Below are positions 9,229 through 18,628 of a stretch of 64,000 nucleotides of DNA, in pieces (within the stretch, counting starts at the first letter, position 1; the number at the start of each line of letters is the position of its first letter). The stretch covers positions 479,214-543,213 of the forward strand of contig NZ_JACEFA010000001.1 of the NCBI RefSeq assembly GCF_014083865.1, given 5' to 3'. Source of the stretch: Paraliobacillus salinarum. GTDB taxonomy: Bacteria; Bacillota; Bacilli; Bacillales; Amphibacillaceae. The notes beneath the pieces are model-generated. The model saw only the letters and a program-made list of their open reading frames with translations. It ran no database searches and was not told the origin of the DNA. The position numbers were made by a program, and so were the translations under genes.

Positions 9229-9834
9229 GGAATGGTCGCCTAAAAGGTAAAAACTACGGCTTAGGTCCAGTAGGTTTTCCCAAATTCGTACCGAATGTTG
9301 CCATTCTGGCGGTTCCCCTTTAAACGAATTTTAGCGTTGTTACCAACAGCTAGACTGGATTGCCACTTAGTCCGTACTATAATCCCTTTTAAACGTCCGA
9401 TGGAACAGTCTAGGAGATTTCCTCAACAGCTCTTAACCGCTCCCTAGCCTCTTTTGCAGTCCCGATTTCATATAGATAAAAATACGAATACCAGTGGCCA
9501 CCCAGTATTGTATCTACAACTATAATCCCCTCGAACACCACTCAAGGCAGGCTACGCTACAAATAAGATTCCCTTGCTCCTATTGTGTAGGTTCATACCC
9601 CAGTCCATGGTAATAGCTTTGGCTTAAAGTTACCACAGAGATGGGCCTCCGCGGAAGCAGGGTCAACGCCCACATGCCTTTGTGGATCGCCCTGCAACCT
9701 TAACTCCCAGCATCGACCCAAGGCTGGGCGCCTCAAGCCGACACAAGGAACTTCATCGATGTGCCCTTTAGCGGATTTTTAGGCCCGCCTTCAGAAACGG
9801 AGAACCGACTAGAATACTGCACCATTCCCATTGT
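9229..9834 (-). ncRNA. ole: OLE RNA (ornate large extremophilic RNA)
   Basis: About 600 bases between ispA and oapA have no sustained reading frame and are clearly more GC-rich than the flanking genes. The predicted RNA closes on itself: 5' GGAATGGT (9828-9821) pairs with 3' ACCATTCC (9236-9229). Many local hairpins are visible, for example the GAACCGCC-AGAAT-GGCAAC region near the 3' end. Size (about 610 nt in Bacillus halodurans), place within the isoprenoid operon downstream of ispA, and the following oapA gene match OLE RNA. In other species OLE ribonucleoprotein supports tolerance to cold, ethanol and Mg2+ stress and to poor carbon sources; the biochemical role is unresolved. The 5' end at 9834 is inferred from the promoter. 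Confidence 0.92.
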
Positions 9835-9840
9835 ATTGCT

Positions 9841-9869
9841 ATATTAACATATTTCTAGATTCGTTTCAA
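9841..9869 (-). promoter_or_regulatory. sigma-A-type promoter for OLE RNA
   Basis: TTGAAA (9864-9869, minus strand) is separated by exactly 17 bases from TAATAT (9841-9846). The expected start, 7 bases downstream near 9834, falls 6 bases before the closing stem of the RNA. The promoter lies wholly in the gap after ispA. Confidence 0.7.
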
Positions 9870-9878
9870 TTAAAAAAA

Positions 9879-10763
9879 TTATGAAATTCGATTACTAATA
9901 TAAATTAAGAATTGATCCAATAATCCATGAGAAGCACTTGCTTCTTGAAGTAATTTTTTTGCTTTTTCAACGTAAAGTTGTTTTTTCTCTATTGCACCTT
10001 CTAGACCTAATAACTTAGGGTAGGTACTTTTAGAATTCTGTTCATCACTTCCTACCGGCTTACCGATTTGTTCTACATTACCTGTTACATCTAGAATGTC
10101 ATCTTGCACCTGAAAAATTAACCCAAGATATGCAGCAAACTTCTTGATTGCTTGTAACTGTGCATTATTTGCCCCACCAATATAGGCGCCAATTTCTATA
10201 GCAAAGCATAGTAATTCACCCGTTTTCAACTGATGAATTCTCTCTAAATCCTCAAGCAGGATCGTTTTATTTTCAGCTTCTATATCTAAAGATTGACCAG
10301 CAACCATTCCTTTTGGTCCACTTGCTTCAGCTAAACGTTGGATGATATAAATTTTTTGTTGTTCCGTAAGCTGCTGATCTGTTGCTATTAACTCAAAGCT
10401 ATAAGTGAGCAATGCATCACCAGCTAGTATAGCTGTTGCTTCATCAAACTTACGATGGTTTGTTGGTTTTCCTCTTCTTATATCATCATTATCCATAGAG
10501 GGAAGATCATCATGTATTAAAGAATAAGTATGTATCATTTCTAATGCCAACGCTGTATGTAATACCTGTTGGTGTGAGCCACCATACGCCTCACAACTTG
10601 CTATCATTAATAAAGGGCGGATTCTTTTTCCACCAGCTTCTAAAGAATAGATCATTGATTCCTTTAATCGGTTAGGAATTGACAAGTCAGAGACTTTTCG
10701 AATTAGCTCATCTGTTATTAGTTTTTCTTTTTCAGTAATAAATGCTGTCAATTCTTGGTCCAT
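9879..10763 (-). CDS. ispA: farnesyl diphosphate synthase (polyprenyl synthetase)
   Basis: Condenses dimethylallyl and geranyl diphosphate with isopentenyl diphosphate, supplying C15 precursor for undecaprenyl, menaquinone and haem side chains. The 294-residue all-helical enzyme shows the first aspartate-rich motif DDLPSMDND (85-93), GKRIRP near residue 45 and the second motif QVQDDILDVTG near residue 217. Its start codon directly abuts the xseB stop, so translation is likely coupled. It closes the xseA-xseB-ispA block ahead of OLE RNA. Confidence 0.96.
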   Translation of the reverse strand: MDQELTAFITEKEKLITDELIRKVSDLSIPNRLKESMIYSLEAGGKRIRPLLMIASCEAYGGSHQQVLHTALALEMIHTYSLIHDDLPSMDNDDIRRGKPTNHRKFDEATAILAGDALLTYSFELIATDQQLTEQQKIYIIQRLAEASGPKGMVAGQSLDIEAENKTILLEDLERIHQLKTGELLCFAIEIGAYIGGANNAQLQAIKKFAAYLGLIFQVQDDILDVTGNVEQIGKPVGSDEQNSKSTYPKLLGLEGAIEKKQLYVEKAKKLLQEASASHGLLDQFLIYISNRIS

Positions 10764-10991
10764 CTATTCATCCTCCACTTCAAATGGCTTGGTTTCCCCC
10801 TGCTCATTGATAATTTGTGTCATTTGCTTTTCTACGTTTATTAATTTGTCATTACATATTTTAGAGTAACGCATTCCCTCTTGATAATATTGAATCGCTT
10901 TTTCTAAAGGAACTTCACCCTCTTCTAACTTTTCGACAATTCCTTCTAACTGTTTCATTGCTTCTTCAAAAGTCAATTCTTTTTCAGACAT
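10764..10991 (-). CDS. xseB: exodeoxyribonuclease VII small subunit
   Basis: A 75-residue subunit that binds XseA to form the single-strand-specific exonuclease VII. The sequence [34 protein letters not shown] is the family signature helical pair. It lies one base from xseA and directly abuts ispA, so the three genes are translationally linked. Confidence 0.96.
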   Translation of the reverse strand: MSEKELTFEEAMKQLEGIVEKLEEGEVPLEKAIQYYQEGMRYSKICNDKLINVEKQMTQIINEQGETKPFEVEDE

Positions 10992-10992
10992 A

Positions 10993-12339
10993 CTATTTCT
11001 CCTCCTCTATATCGGACACGTAACAGTTTAGTAATCCATCTTGAACTTTTAATGTAACAGGATCGTTTACCTTCACATCACTTGTTTGCTTAATAATAGA
11101 GCCATTTCCTTTATATGCGATTGAGTATCCTCTTTTCATTGTGTGCAGAGGACTCAGCAGGTTAAGTTTATCAAGCTCAGCGACAAATTTTTGTTTGTGT
11201 TTTTCAAGCAAACGAAACATCGCTTGTTCGTTTCGTCTAGACAATTGTGTCAAATTATTTTTGGTTCCATCTATTTGTTTATTTGGATGTTGATTTCTTA
11301 ATCTGAGCATATTGTGTTCTAACTGCTTACTGCTATGTCGGTATATGGTGTCTACTGCTTTAGCAAGCTGATCTATTTTTTTATCAAGCTCTTGTTCTTT
11401 TTGCTTAATAAGTTGAGCTGGGTATCGAAATGCATAACTTTTTTGTAGTCGATCCAGTTTACTGTTAGATTCTTCTATGCGGTAAGTTAGCATTTGCCTA
11501 ATGGATTGTGTAGCATTGTGGATTTGCTGCTGTACATCATTTTTGGATGGGACGGCCAATTCAGCTGCTCCTGTTGGGGTTGCTGCTCGAACGTCTGCTA
11601 CAAAATCTGCAATGGTAACATCTGTTTCATGACCAACTCCTGAAATAACAGGCAAATCGGAGTTTACAATTGCTCTTGCTACTTGTTCATCATTAAAAGC
11701 CCACAGTTCCTCTATAGAACCACCACCACGCCCAACAATTAAGACATCTAATTGTAGATTGGATTCATTTGCTTGTTTGATAGATGAAACGATGGAGGCT
11801 GGAGCTTGCTCGCCTTGGACAAGCGCTGGAAAAACGGTAACTGAGGTTGCTGGAAAACGACGATTAATAGTCGATAGTATATCTCTAATTGCTGCACCTG
11901 TTGGAGACGTTACAATACCAATGTGTTGCGGATACATTGGTAAGTTTTTTTTCAAAGATGGTGCAAATAAGCCTTCTTTACTTAATTTTTCTTTCAGTTG
12001 TTCAAAAGCTACATGCAATGCACCTACCCCATCAGGTTCCATTTGCTGAATATACAATTGGTATTGTCCCTGTGGCTCATAAACATTAATTTGGCCTTTT
12101 ATTAATACTTGCATGCCATTCTCTGGCATAAACTTAAGCGCCCGATTGTTACCAGCAAACATCACAGCATTAACACGAGAGTAAACATCTTTAATGGTAA
12201 GGTACATATGTCCTCTGCTATGATGTTTGAAGTTTGAAATTTCACCTTTCAACCAAATGTCATTAAGGTGTTTATCCAACTCAAATTTTCGTTTTATATA
12301 TTTTGTTAATGCCGTTACAGTTAAGTAATTATCTTGCAT
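10993..12339 (-). CDS. xseA: exodeoxyribonuclease VII large subunit
   Basis: Catalytic subunit of exonuclease VII, degrading single-stranded DNA from both ends. The 448 residues have an N-terminal OB-fold (about 5-100, with [20 protein letters not shown]), the catalytic domain with [15 protein letters not shown] and [23 protein letters not shown] (about 205-260), a long coiled coil (about 265-390), and a C-terminal segment. It starts 9 bases after folD, within the nusB-to-ispA operon. Confidence 0.97.
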   Translation of the reverse strand: MQDNYLTVTALTKYIKRKFELDKHLNDIWLKGEISNFKHHSRGHMYLTIKDVYSRVNAVMFAGNNRALKFMPENGMQVLIKGQINVYEPQGQYQLYIQQMEPDGVGALHVAFEQLKEKLSKEGLFAPSLKKNLPMYPQHIGIVTSPTGAAIRDILSTINRRFPATSVTVFPALVQGEQAPASIVSSIKQANESNLQLDVLIVGRGGGSIEELWAFNDEQVARAIVNSDLPVISGVGHETDVTIADFVADVRAATPTGAAELAVPSKNDVQQQIHNATQSIRQMLTYRIEESNSKLDRLQKSYAFRYPAQLIKQKEQELDKKIDQLAKAVDTIYRHSSKQLEHNMLRLRNQHPNKQIDGTKNNLTQLSRRNEQAMFRLLEKHKQKFVAELDKLNLLSPLHTMKRGYSIAYKGNGSIIKQTSDVKVNDPVTLKVQDGLLNCYVSDIEEEK

Positions 12340-12348
12340 ACTTATTCA

Positions 12349-13206
12349 CTACCTTCTAGCATCGGCTAATTTCGCTGATTGAATCGTATTATGCATTAGC
12401 ATTGTGATTGTCATTGGGCCAACTCCACCAGGAACAGGGGTGATATAAGATGCTTTATTTTTAGCTGACTCAAAATCAACATCTCCAACTAATTTGCCAT
12501 GTTCGTTTCGGTTGACACCTACATCTATCACAACCGCACCTTTTTTGATTTGGTCTCCGTGAATAAACGATTCTTTTCCTACAGCCACAATTAAAATATC
12601 TGCAATCTTGACTAATTCATCCATATTCTTTGTTCTTGAATGACAGTAAGTAACAGTCGCATTTTCATTTAGAAGTAATTGCCCTACAGGTTTACCTACA
12701 AGATTACTTCTTCCAATAACTACTGCGTGTTTTCCTTCTAAGGAAATATTCTTTGACTTTAACATGGTGATAATACCAAGAGGTGTACATGGTAAGAAGG
12801 TTTCCTTTCCAGTTAGCATTCTTCCAACACTAATGGGGTGAAAACCATCCACATCTTTACTTGGGGTTATCGCTTCAATAATTTTCTGTTCATCAATGTG
12901 TTTTGGTAATGGTAGTTGAACAAGTATGCCATTAACTGTATCATCTTGGTTAAGCTTTTCGATTAATTCTAATAATGCTTTTTCCGTGGTCTCTGAAGGT
13001 AGTTCTATTAAATCGGAGTCAACACCAACATAATCAGCCGCCTTTTGCTTCCCTTTAACATAAGATTTAGAGGCTGGATCTTCACCTATTAAAACAACTG
13101 TTAACTTTGGCACAATTCCACTCTGCCTCAAATCATAAACCTCTTCCTTCATGTCTGAACGCAAGCCGTTCGCCAAGTCTTTTCCATAAATGATCTCTGC
13201 TACCAC
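12349..13206 (-). CDS. folD: methylene-tetrahydrofolate dehydrogenase/cyclohydrolase
   Basis: Bifunctional enzyme converting 5,10-methylene-THF to 10-formyl-THF with NADP+. The 285 residues include the family signature ESKSYVKGKQKA-like region (ASKSYVKGKQKAADYVGV, active-site lysine), GILVQLPLPKH and the C-terminal PVPGGVGPMTITML. The GTG start at 13206 is preceded by AGGGGG at 8-base spacing. Place in the nusB-folD-xseA operon is standard for Bacillus. Confidence 0.97.
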   Translation of the reverse strand: MVAEIIYGKDLANGLRSDMKEEVYDLRQSGIVPKLTVVLIGEDPASKSYVKGKQKAADYVGVDSDLIELPSETTEKALLELIEKLNQDDTVNGILVQLPLPKHIDEQKIIEAITPSKDVDGFHPISVGRMLTGKETFLPCTPLGIITMLKSKNISLEGKHAVVIGRSNLVGKPVGQLLLNENATVTYCHSRTKNMDELVKIADILIVAVGKESFIHGDQIKKGAVVIDVGVNRNEHGKLVGDVDFESAKNKASYITPVPGGVGPMTITMLMHNTIQSAKLADARR

Positions 13207-13218
13207 AACACATTCCCC

Positions 13219-13599
13219 CTATTTAGTCATTTTTGAAAGTACACCATTAATAAATTTACCTGATTTCTCATCTCCATAAACATGCGCCAATTCAATCGCT
13301 TCATTAATTGCTACGCCATGTGGTGTATCTACATCATAAAACATTTCGTACGTTGCAATCCGAAGTAATGTCTTTTCCACGTTTGCCAAGCGATTCAAAC
13401 TCCATTTTTCTAGATGATCCTCTATTTTATGATCAATGTCTGTCTTGTTTTGAAAAACACCAAATATAATTGCTTCTAAAAAGTCTGAGGGTAGATCATC
13501 TTCCAATAATTGAGTCATTGATACTTTTGGATCAAAACTTTCATTATCTAATGAGAAAAGTATTTGAAAAGCTTTTTCTCTTGCGTTTCTTCGTTTCAT
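13219..13599 (-). CDS. nusB: transcription antitermination protein NusB
   Basis: A 126-residue RNA-binding protein that joins NusE/S10 at boxA in rRNA leader antitermination. All-helical fold with [16 protein letters not shown] at the N-terminus and [16 protein letters not shown] plus [25 protein letters not shown] at the C-terminus. The ATG at 13599 is preferred over ones at 13620 and 13605 because AAGGAG lies 8 bases before it and it gives the conserved N-terminus. First gene of the folD-xseAB-ispA operon. Confidence 0.94.
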   Translation of the reverse strand: MKRRNAREKAFQILFSLDNESFDPKVSMTQLLEDDLPSDFLEAIIFGVFQNKTDIDHKIEDHLEKWSLNRLANVEKTLLRIATYEMFYDVDTPHGVAINEAIELAHVYGDEKSGKFINGVLSKMTK

Positions 13600-13775
13600 C
13601 TTCATTCTCCTTGTTAACATTCACACACTTATGCTATTAATATTTTATCTACATCATAACGAATTAGGGCATAAAAAGCCATAGATTGTTTCTTTTTTAA
13701 AACATTGTTTTAGTATAACGTATTACATTTATGACGTGAACAAAAAATATTTATTTTTTACATAGTAAACAGGAA

Positions 13776-13811
13776 AAGACCTTGCTAGAGAATTAATCTC
13801 CTCAAGGTCTC
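13776..13811 (-). terminator. probable terminator of yqhY
   Basis: GACCTTG at 13778-13784 pairs with CAAGGTC at 13803-13809, with an inner CTAGAG/CTCCT extension; the minus-strand tail is TTTTCC. The rest of the 200-base gap before nusB shows no gene. Confidence 0.6.
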
Positions 13812-13821
13812 TTCCATAAAA

Positions 13822-14217
13822 TCACTCTTCTTCGTTTGTTTCTTCTTTCGTTTCTAGGCGAACACCTACAACATGGACATTGATTTCCTCAATTTCTAGT
13901 GCTGTCATATTCTTTAATGCCTGACGAATATTTTCTTGGATTTTCTTTGCTACAGTAGGAATAGTTTTGCCATAATCTAATACAACAAAAACGTCAATCA
14001 TAACACCTATATCGGTTAATTCGACTTTAATTCCTTTGCCGTGTGATTTTTTTCCGAATTTTTCTACTACGCCTGTCGCAAAATTTCCACGAGTAGAAGA
14101 AACACCTTCCACCTCATTAGTTGCTATGCCCGCTATTACTTCTATAACTACCGGTGCAATTTCAACTTTTCCTAAACGACCATCTTCACTTACATTTAAT
14201 AAATGATTTTCACTCAT
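13822..14217 (-). CDS. yqhY: Asp23/Gls24 family envelope stress protein YqhY
   Basis: A 131-residue Asp23/Gls24 protein (GKVEIAPVVIEVIAGIATNEVEGVSST, then GIKVELTDIGVMIDVFVVLDYGKTIPTVAKKIQENIRQAL). In Firmicutes yqhY is linked to accBC, as here, 45 bases downstream of accC, and in B. subtilis its loss disturbs acetyl-CoA carboxylase activity. The exact molecular role is unresolved. The acidic C-terminal tail is EETNEEE. AAAGGAG precedes the ATG. Confidence 0.92.
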   Translation of the reverse strand: MSENHLLNVSEDGRLGKVEIAPVVIEVIAGIATNEVEGVSSTRGNFATGVVEKFGKKSHGKGIKVELTDIGVMIDVFVVLDYGKTIPTVAKKIQENIRQALKNMTALEIEEINVHVVGVRLETKEETNEEE

Positions 14218-14262
14218 TAAGGTTCACTCCTTTTGAGTTAGTAATAAAATTCGCAATAAATT

Positions 14263-15618
14263 TTATTCATCTTCTATTATAGTATACTTTTCAAGAAATT
14301 TCGTATTAAAATCACCATTATTGAAAACAGGGTGCTCCATCATTTTGTAATGAAAAGGAATCGTAGTAGAAATACCTTCAATTACAAACTCACTTAATGC
14401 GCGCTTCATACGCTTTATTGCTTCTTCTCGTGTTGGCCCATAAGTAATTAATTTTGCAATCATTGAATCATAATATGGAGATATAGAATAGCCTGGATAA
14501 GCAGCAGAATCAACACGTACACCGAATCCACCTGGCGGAAGATACATATCAATCTTTCCAGGTGATGGCATGAAGTCTTTACAAGGGTCTTCAGCATTGA
14601 TACGACATTCTATAGCGTAACCTTGAAATGTTACTTCTTCCTGTGACAATGACAGTGTTTGATTGTTAGCGATATTGATCTGTTCCTTGATCAAATCTAC
14701 ACCAGTAACCATTTCAGTAATTGGATGTTCCACTTGAATACGAGTATTCATTTCCATAAAATAAAAGCTTTGATCTGTTTTGTCAAAGATAAATTCAACT
14801 GTTCCGGCGCCTGAATAATTAACAGCTTTAGCTGCCTGAACAGCTGCTTCTCCCATTTGCTCACGGATAGAATCAGTGATTGCCGGTGAGGGTGTTTCTT
14901 CAATCAACTTTTGCAATCGACGTTGAATAGAACAATCCCTCTCGCCTAAGTGTATCACATTTCCATGATTATCAGCTATTACTTGGATTTCCACATGAGA
15001 GAAATCCTCAATGAATTTTTCAAGATACACACCTGGATTACCAAAAGCCTTTTCTGCTTCTTGTTGTGTAACGCGTAAGCCTTTAATTAATTCTTGCTCA
15101 TCACGTGCAATTCGGATCCCTTTTCCGCCACCACCAGCAGTAGCCTTAATAATCATTGGATATCCGATCTTCTCAGCAATTTCAATGGCTTGATCTTCAC
15201 TTTCTATAATACCGTCAGAGCCAGGGACGATTGGTACACCTGCTTGCTTCATTGTTTCTCTTGCAACATCTTTTGTTCCCATTTTTTGAATAGCATATGC
15301 GCTAGGGCCTACAAAAGTTATATTACATTTTGCACATATCTCAGCAAAGTCGGCGTTTTCCGCTAGAAAACCATATCCCGGGTGTATCGCATCTACCTCT
15401 GTTAGCGTAGCAACACTCATAATATTGGTAAAGTTTAAATAACTGTCTTTACTAAACCGTGGTCCAACACAGTAAGATTCGTCAGCCAATTGGACGTGTA
15501 AAGCTTCTTGATCTGCTTCAGAAAAAATTGCCACTGTTTCTATCCCAAGCTCTTTACAAGCTCGAATGATTCGAACAGCAATTTCTCCACGATTAGCAAT
15601 TAATAGTTTTTTAATCAT
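14263..15618 (-). CDS. accC: acetyl-CoA carboxylase biotin carboxylase subunit
   Basis: ATP-dependent carboxylation of biotin on AccB, the first half-reaction of malonyl-CoA synthesis. The 451-residue protein has the N-terminal domain ([22 protein letters not shown]), ATP-grasp domain with GGGGKGIR (about 163-170), biotin-carboxylase motif [20 protein letters not shown] and the C-terminal domain. ATG follows AAGGGGAG. It starts 11 bases after accB and forms the accB-accC-yqhY operon. Confidence 0.98.
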   Translation of the reverse strand: MIKKLLIANRGEIAVRIIRACKELGIETVAIFSEADQEALHVQLADESYCVGPRFSKDSYLNFTNIMSVATLTEVDAIHPGYGFLAENADFAEICAKCNITFVGPSAYAIQKMGTKDVARETMKQAGVPIVPGSDGIIESEDQAIEIAEKIGYPMIIKATAGGGGKGIRIARDEQELIKGLRVTQQEAEKAFGNPGVYLEKFIEDFSHVEIQVIADNHGNVIHLGERDCSIQRRLQKLIEETPSPAITDSIREQMGEAAVQAAKAVNYSGAGTVEFIFDKTDQSFYFMEMNTRIQVEHPITEMVTGVDLIKEQINIANNQTLSLSQEEVTFQGYAIECRINAEDPCKDFMPSPGKIDMYLPPGGFGVRVDSAAYPGYSISPYYDSMIAKLITYGPTREEAIKRMKRALSEFVIEGISTTIPFHYKMMEHPVFNNGDFNTKFLEKYTIIEDE

Positions 15619-15629
15619 GTTCTCTCCCC

Positions 15630-16103
15630 TTATTTAGTCTTCACTCGGAATAACGGTTGACCAAATTCAACTAGTTCTCCATTATCAACAAGAATCTCTA
15701 CAATTTCACCAGAAACCTCTGCTTCGATTTCGTTAAATAATTTCATTGCTTCTACAATACAAACTACTGTGTTCGGATTAACTTTATCCCCTTCAGTTAC
15801 AAACGCATCTTGCTCTGGTGAAGACGAACTATAAAACGTACCAACCATCGGCGAAGTAATCTCATAGTCACCAGACACAGCTTGTATTGGTTCATCTTCT
15901 TTGGTTTCTTCAGAAGCAGAAACAGTTGTTTGCTGTGCAACAGTAGGCTGTGCTGTGTATACAGGTTGCGTCGGTTGAACTACCTGCTGTTCTACTTGTT
16001 TTTTCAACTCAAGTTTTGCACCGTCTATTTCATATGTAAATTCATTAATTGACGATGCATCAATCGTTTTTATTAAAGATTGAATTTCTTCTATTTTTAA
16101 CAT
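15630..16103 (-). CDS. accB: biotin carboxyl carrier protein of acetyl-CoA carboxylase
   Basis: Carries biotin between biotin carboxylase and carboxyltransferase. The 157 residues have an N-terminal helix ([15 protein letters not shown]), a Gln/Thr/Pro-rich linker (about 40-80) and a biotinyl domain (about 83-157) with EAMK, whose lysine is biotinylated. The ATG at 16103 is favoured over a GTG at 16112 because AGAGGTG lies 6 bases ahead of it and overlaps the GTG. The upstream 360 bases (16104-16463) hold promoters for accB and the divergent haloperoxidase-like gene; a FapR-like inverted repeat is noted at 16154-16170. Confidence 0.97.
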   Translation of the reverse strand: MLKIEEIQSLIKTIDASSINEFTYEIDGAKLELKKQVEQQVVQPTQPVYTAQPTVAQQTTVSASEETKEDEPIQAVSGDYEITSPMVGTFYSSSSPEQDAFVTEGDKVNPNTVVCIVEAMKLFNEIEAEVSGEIVEILVDNGELVEFGQPLFRVKTK

Positions 16104-16153
16104 AACAAACACCTCTTCTTATAAATTAAATATAACTCTCTTCTCATAAAGAA

Positions 16154-16170
16154 TTATGAACAGGTACTAA
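16154..16170. promoter_or_regulatory. possible FapR-type operator upstream of accB
   Basis: The 17-base imperfect inverted repeat has one good half GGTACTAA and a weaker half TTATGAAC. FapR, the malonyl-CoA-responsive repressor of lipid genes, binds TTAGTACC-type half-sites. Position about 50 bases before accB makes regulation plausible, but only 5 of 8 positions match in the weaker half. Confidence 0.3.
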
Positions 16171-16463
16171 TAACTCCTCTTAACATTTTACGTAATCCAT
16201 CGAAAAACTGCAACTATTCATTTTTAAAATTGACGTATATTTAATATTTTAATCATAACACAGGCAGATTATCGTTTTAAATTTTAATAAAAAAATTAGT
16301 TATTGGATGATGCTAATAAATATGTAGGGATTAAGTGGTTATTAGAATCCTAGCTAAATTTCTTTAATTTTTTTCTTCCAGAGTAGACTTGTGTCCATTT
16401 CAAAATGACATACAATTGCATGTATTAATATATATGTACTACAAATGGAAAAGGGTGAAAATC

Positions 16464-17342
16464 ATGTCCGATAATTACTTGAGATGGTCAGAAATCGCTT
16501 ATGGCGGAGAAAACCATCCACCAAATGATGCTGTAGACCCTCAAGCTAGTTCATGGCCTATGTATTATTTAAAGCGAGACGGCGATTCATTTTATGGACC
16601 TAATGGTAAATTTTCGTTTCAAATTAGTTCGCCGGAAAGTATTGATTGGAATAAACAGTTAAGCATCGTACAATCCACATTGAAAAACATTACAACAGAG
16701 CAAGTTAACATCGCTACTTACTGGGGGACGGGTCCAGCGACAAAACAATGGACACCTATTATTGATCGATTAATTGACACATATGGACTTACTCCAACGA
16801 AAGCAGCCCGAGTGTTAGCTGCTGTGCAAGCCGGCATGAATGATACATTTGTTGTTGCATGGTATTATAAATATCTTTCGGATGTTGCTCGTCCAATTCA
16901 ATACGACCCAAAACTAAAACCTATTCTTTGCACACCAAGATTCCCAACTTATGTATCGGGGCATGCAGCAGTATCTGGATGCGCTGAAACAATTTTAAGT
17001 TACTTCTTCCCGAGTGAAGCACGTCGTCTTAAAGAGTTAGCTGAACAAAATGCGAAATCGAGATTATATGCGGGTGTTCATTTTCCAATAGATAATGATG
17101 AAGGGCTTCGTTTAGGTAGACAAATTGGTAAGGTTATTACTAATGAGCTACATCAACAACGAGAAGAGGATGGTTCTTTAATAGACAATTTTAACCGACT
17201 TAATTTACATGCTGATTTATTACCGCCACCTTATACTCAAGCGATTCCTTTTGATTTCAAAGAATCCTGTGCTTCAAACACTGCCTATTCTAACAATAAG
17301 AGTGAAATCAGACCTGTACCAAAACCTAAAATATTCATCTGA
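16464..17342 (+). CDS. vanadium haloperoxidase-like / PAP2 superfamily protein
   Basis: A 292-residue protein whose C-terminal half carries the three motifs of the vanadium chloroperoxidase and PAP2 phosphatase fold: KYLSDVARP (about 154-162), PTYVSGHAAVSG (about 175-186) and SRLYAGVHFPIDNDEG (about 215-230). These supply the phosphate- or vanadate-binding arginines and histidines. No signal peptide or membrane segments are visible, which separates it from membrane PAP2 lipid phosphatases. ATG at 16464 has AAGGGTG at 6-base spacing. It is an insertion relative to B. subtilis, where accB directly neighbours spoIIIAH, and is transcribed against both. Haloperoxidase or acid phosphatase activity cannot be decided from sequence. 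Confidence 0.8.
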   Translation: MSDNYLRWSEIAYGGENHPPNDAVDPQASSWPMYYLKRDGDSFYGPNGKFSFQISSPESIDWNKQLSIVQSTLKNITTEQVNIATYWGTGPATKQWTPIIDRLIDTYGLTPTKAARVLAAVQAGMNDTFVVAWYYKYLSDVARPIQYDPKLKPILCTPRFPTYVSGHAAVSGCAETILSYFFPSEARRLKELAEQNAKSRLYAGVHFPIDNDEGLRLGRQIGKVITNELHQQREEDGSLIDNFNRLNLHADLLPPPYTQAIPFDFKESCASNTAYSNNKSEIRPVPKPKIFI

Positions 17343-17362
17343 AAAATGAGTTAATAAATTTA

Positions 17363-17398
17363 AAAATAGGCTTTTCATTATAATGAAAAGCCTATTTT
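17363..17398. terminator. bidirectional terminator between haloperoxidase-like gene and spoIIIAH
   Basis: A perfect 18+18 base palindrome with arm AAAATAGGCTTTTCATTA lies between the two convergent genes and carries A/T-rich outer pairs, so it can terminate both. Confidence 0.85.
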
Positions 17399-17414
17399 CA
17401 ATTATTATTTAGTT

Positions 17415-17972
17415 TTACTTATTCGGTTGGAATTTGACTTCTACATTAACTCTACCGAATTCATCATATACCATTTGCATGATGTTATTTGCTTCGACGT
17501 TTGATAGTTCTTCGGCGTTTACTGTTACGATGACACTATTGTCTTTCGTTCTTACGAGTACATCATTAAATCCTTTTTCAGATTTTAATGTCTCTTCTAT
17601 AATTAATTCTTTTGAGGATATATGATCGATCTCCTCCATTTCATCATATGCTTTATTTTTTTCTTCTGTTGAAGCCGAACTAGAAGCAATAATATCTTTT
17701 AACTGCTCTACTCGATTACTTCTTGTTTCTGATAGATCCATACGAATCATAGTAAACAATTCATTAGATTCATTTGTACTTTCAGTAATTGTTCCTTCTG
17801 AATCTTTTTCCACATCAGCCTCATCAACATTACCTGTTGTTGTTTCATCATTTAGTATATCTTCGTTAATAAAGGCAAAGTCCCCATTACCGTTAGCGTT
17901 CATATAGTACACGCTTAATACAATCATTAGACTTAACATTGTTAACAACCATACTGTTTGTTTTTTTAACAT
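17415..17972 (-). CDS. spoIIIAH: stage III sporulation protein AH
   Basis: Mother-cell membrane protein whose ectodomain meets SpoIIQ from the forespore to form the A-Q feeding-tube channel. The 185 residues have one N-terminal membrane helix (about 7-25), an acidic Ser/Thr-rich linker (about 30-75) and the YscJ/FliF-like ring-building domain (about 80-185). The start abuts the spoIIIAG stop. Last gene of spoIIIA. Confidence 0.95.
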   Translation of the reverse strand: MLKKQTVWLLTMLSLMIVLSVYYMNANGNGDFAFINEDILNDETTTGNVDEADVEKDSEGTITESTNESNELFTMIRMDLSETRSNRVEQLKDIIASSSASTEEKNKAYDEMEEIDHISSKELIIEETLKSEKGFNDVLVRTKDNSVIVTVNAEELSNVEANNIMQMVYDEFGRVNVEVKFQPNK

Positions 17973-18628
17973 TATGATTCCTCCCCATTATTTTTTGGCA
18001 TAATCGAAATCCGATGAACTGGAACCCCTAATACACGTGATACAGCTTCAGAGACCCATTGCTTCACTTCCATATGTTCCACACCTTTTGCAACAACTAA
18101 AACTCCTCTAACTTCTGGGCGTTTGGTTTGAATTAATAAAGGAACTTCCTGCTCACCTTGCCTAACAATGACGGTTTGTTGCTCTTCCGTCGCATCCTCA
18201 ATATGCCTTTCTCCACCATTTTGATCGGTTTCTTCTGTTGTCTGCGTACCTACTATTAGATTTTTCTCATAAACTTGCTCTTGTGTAGCCTCAAGAGTAA
18301 CCATAACTTCTACGCCCGAAACGCCATCTATTTTTTCAAGCAAAGCTTGGAGTTCTGTTTCATATTCCTTCTCTACTTCATTTACGTTTGAGGTGGTGGA
18401 CTTCTTTTGAGAAAAAGTTTCCTCTTCAGCTGCACCTTCTAACAACTGTGGTTTTTGATTTATTTGACTCGGTTGTGTATCATCTTGGTTCGTAAACATA
18501 TTCCCTACCAATAAAACAAGGACACCAATTAATCCAATGATTAACATATAACCTGTCTTCGTTGGTTTGGATCCGTCTTCCGTTTTTAACTTTAAGTTTG
18601 ATAATATTTTTTTGAAAGGATTATTCAT
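17972..18628 (-). CDS. spoIIIAG: stage III sporulation protein AG
   Basis: A 218-residue channel component with one membrane helix (about 24-42) and an extracellular ring-building domain (about 85-218) with EVMVTLEATQEQVYEKN and RPEVRGVLVVAKGVEH. In B. subtilis SpoIIIAG forms a 30-fold ring. The ATG at 18628 is chosen because AGGGAG lies 6 bases before it; the reading frame opens 8 codons earlier. It overlaps the end of spoIIIAF by 8 bases. Confidence 0.94.
   Translation of the reverse strand: MNNPFKKILSNLKLKTEDGSKPTKTGYMLIIGLIGVLVLLVGNMFTNQDDTQPSQINQKPQLLEGAAEEETFSQKKSTTSNVNEVEKEYETELQALLEKIDGVSGVEVMVTLEATQEQVYEKNLIVGTQTTEETDQNGGERHIEDATEEQQTVIVRQGEQEVPLLIQTKRPEVRGVLVVAKGVEHMEVKQWVSEAVSRVLGVPVHRISIMPKNNGEES

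Noticed and set aside
9229..9828. Fragment of rRNA or other structured RNA
   Set aside because: No rRNA motifs are present; context between ispA and oapA and the self-complementary ends fit OLE RNA instead.
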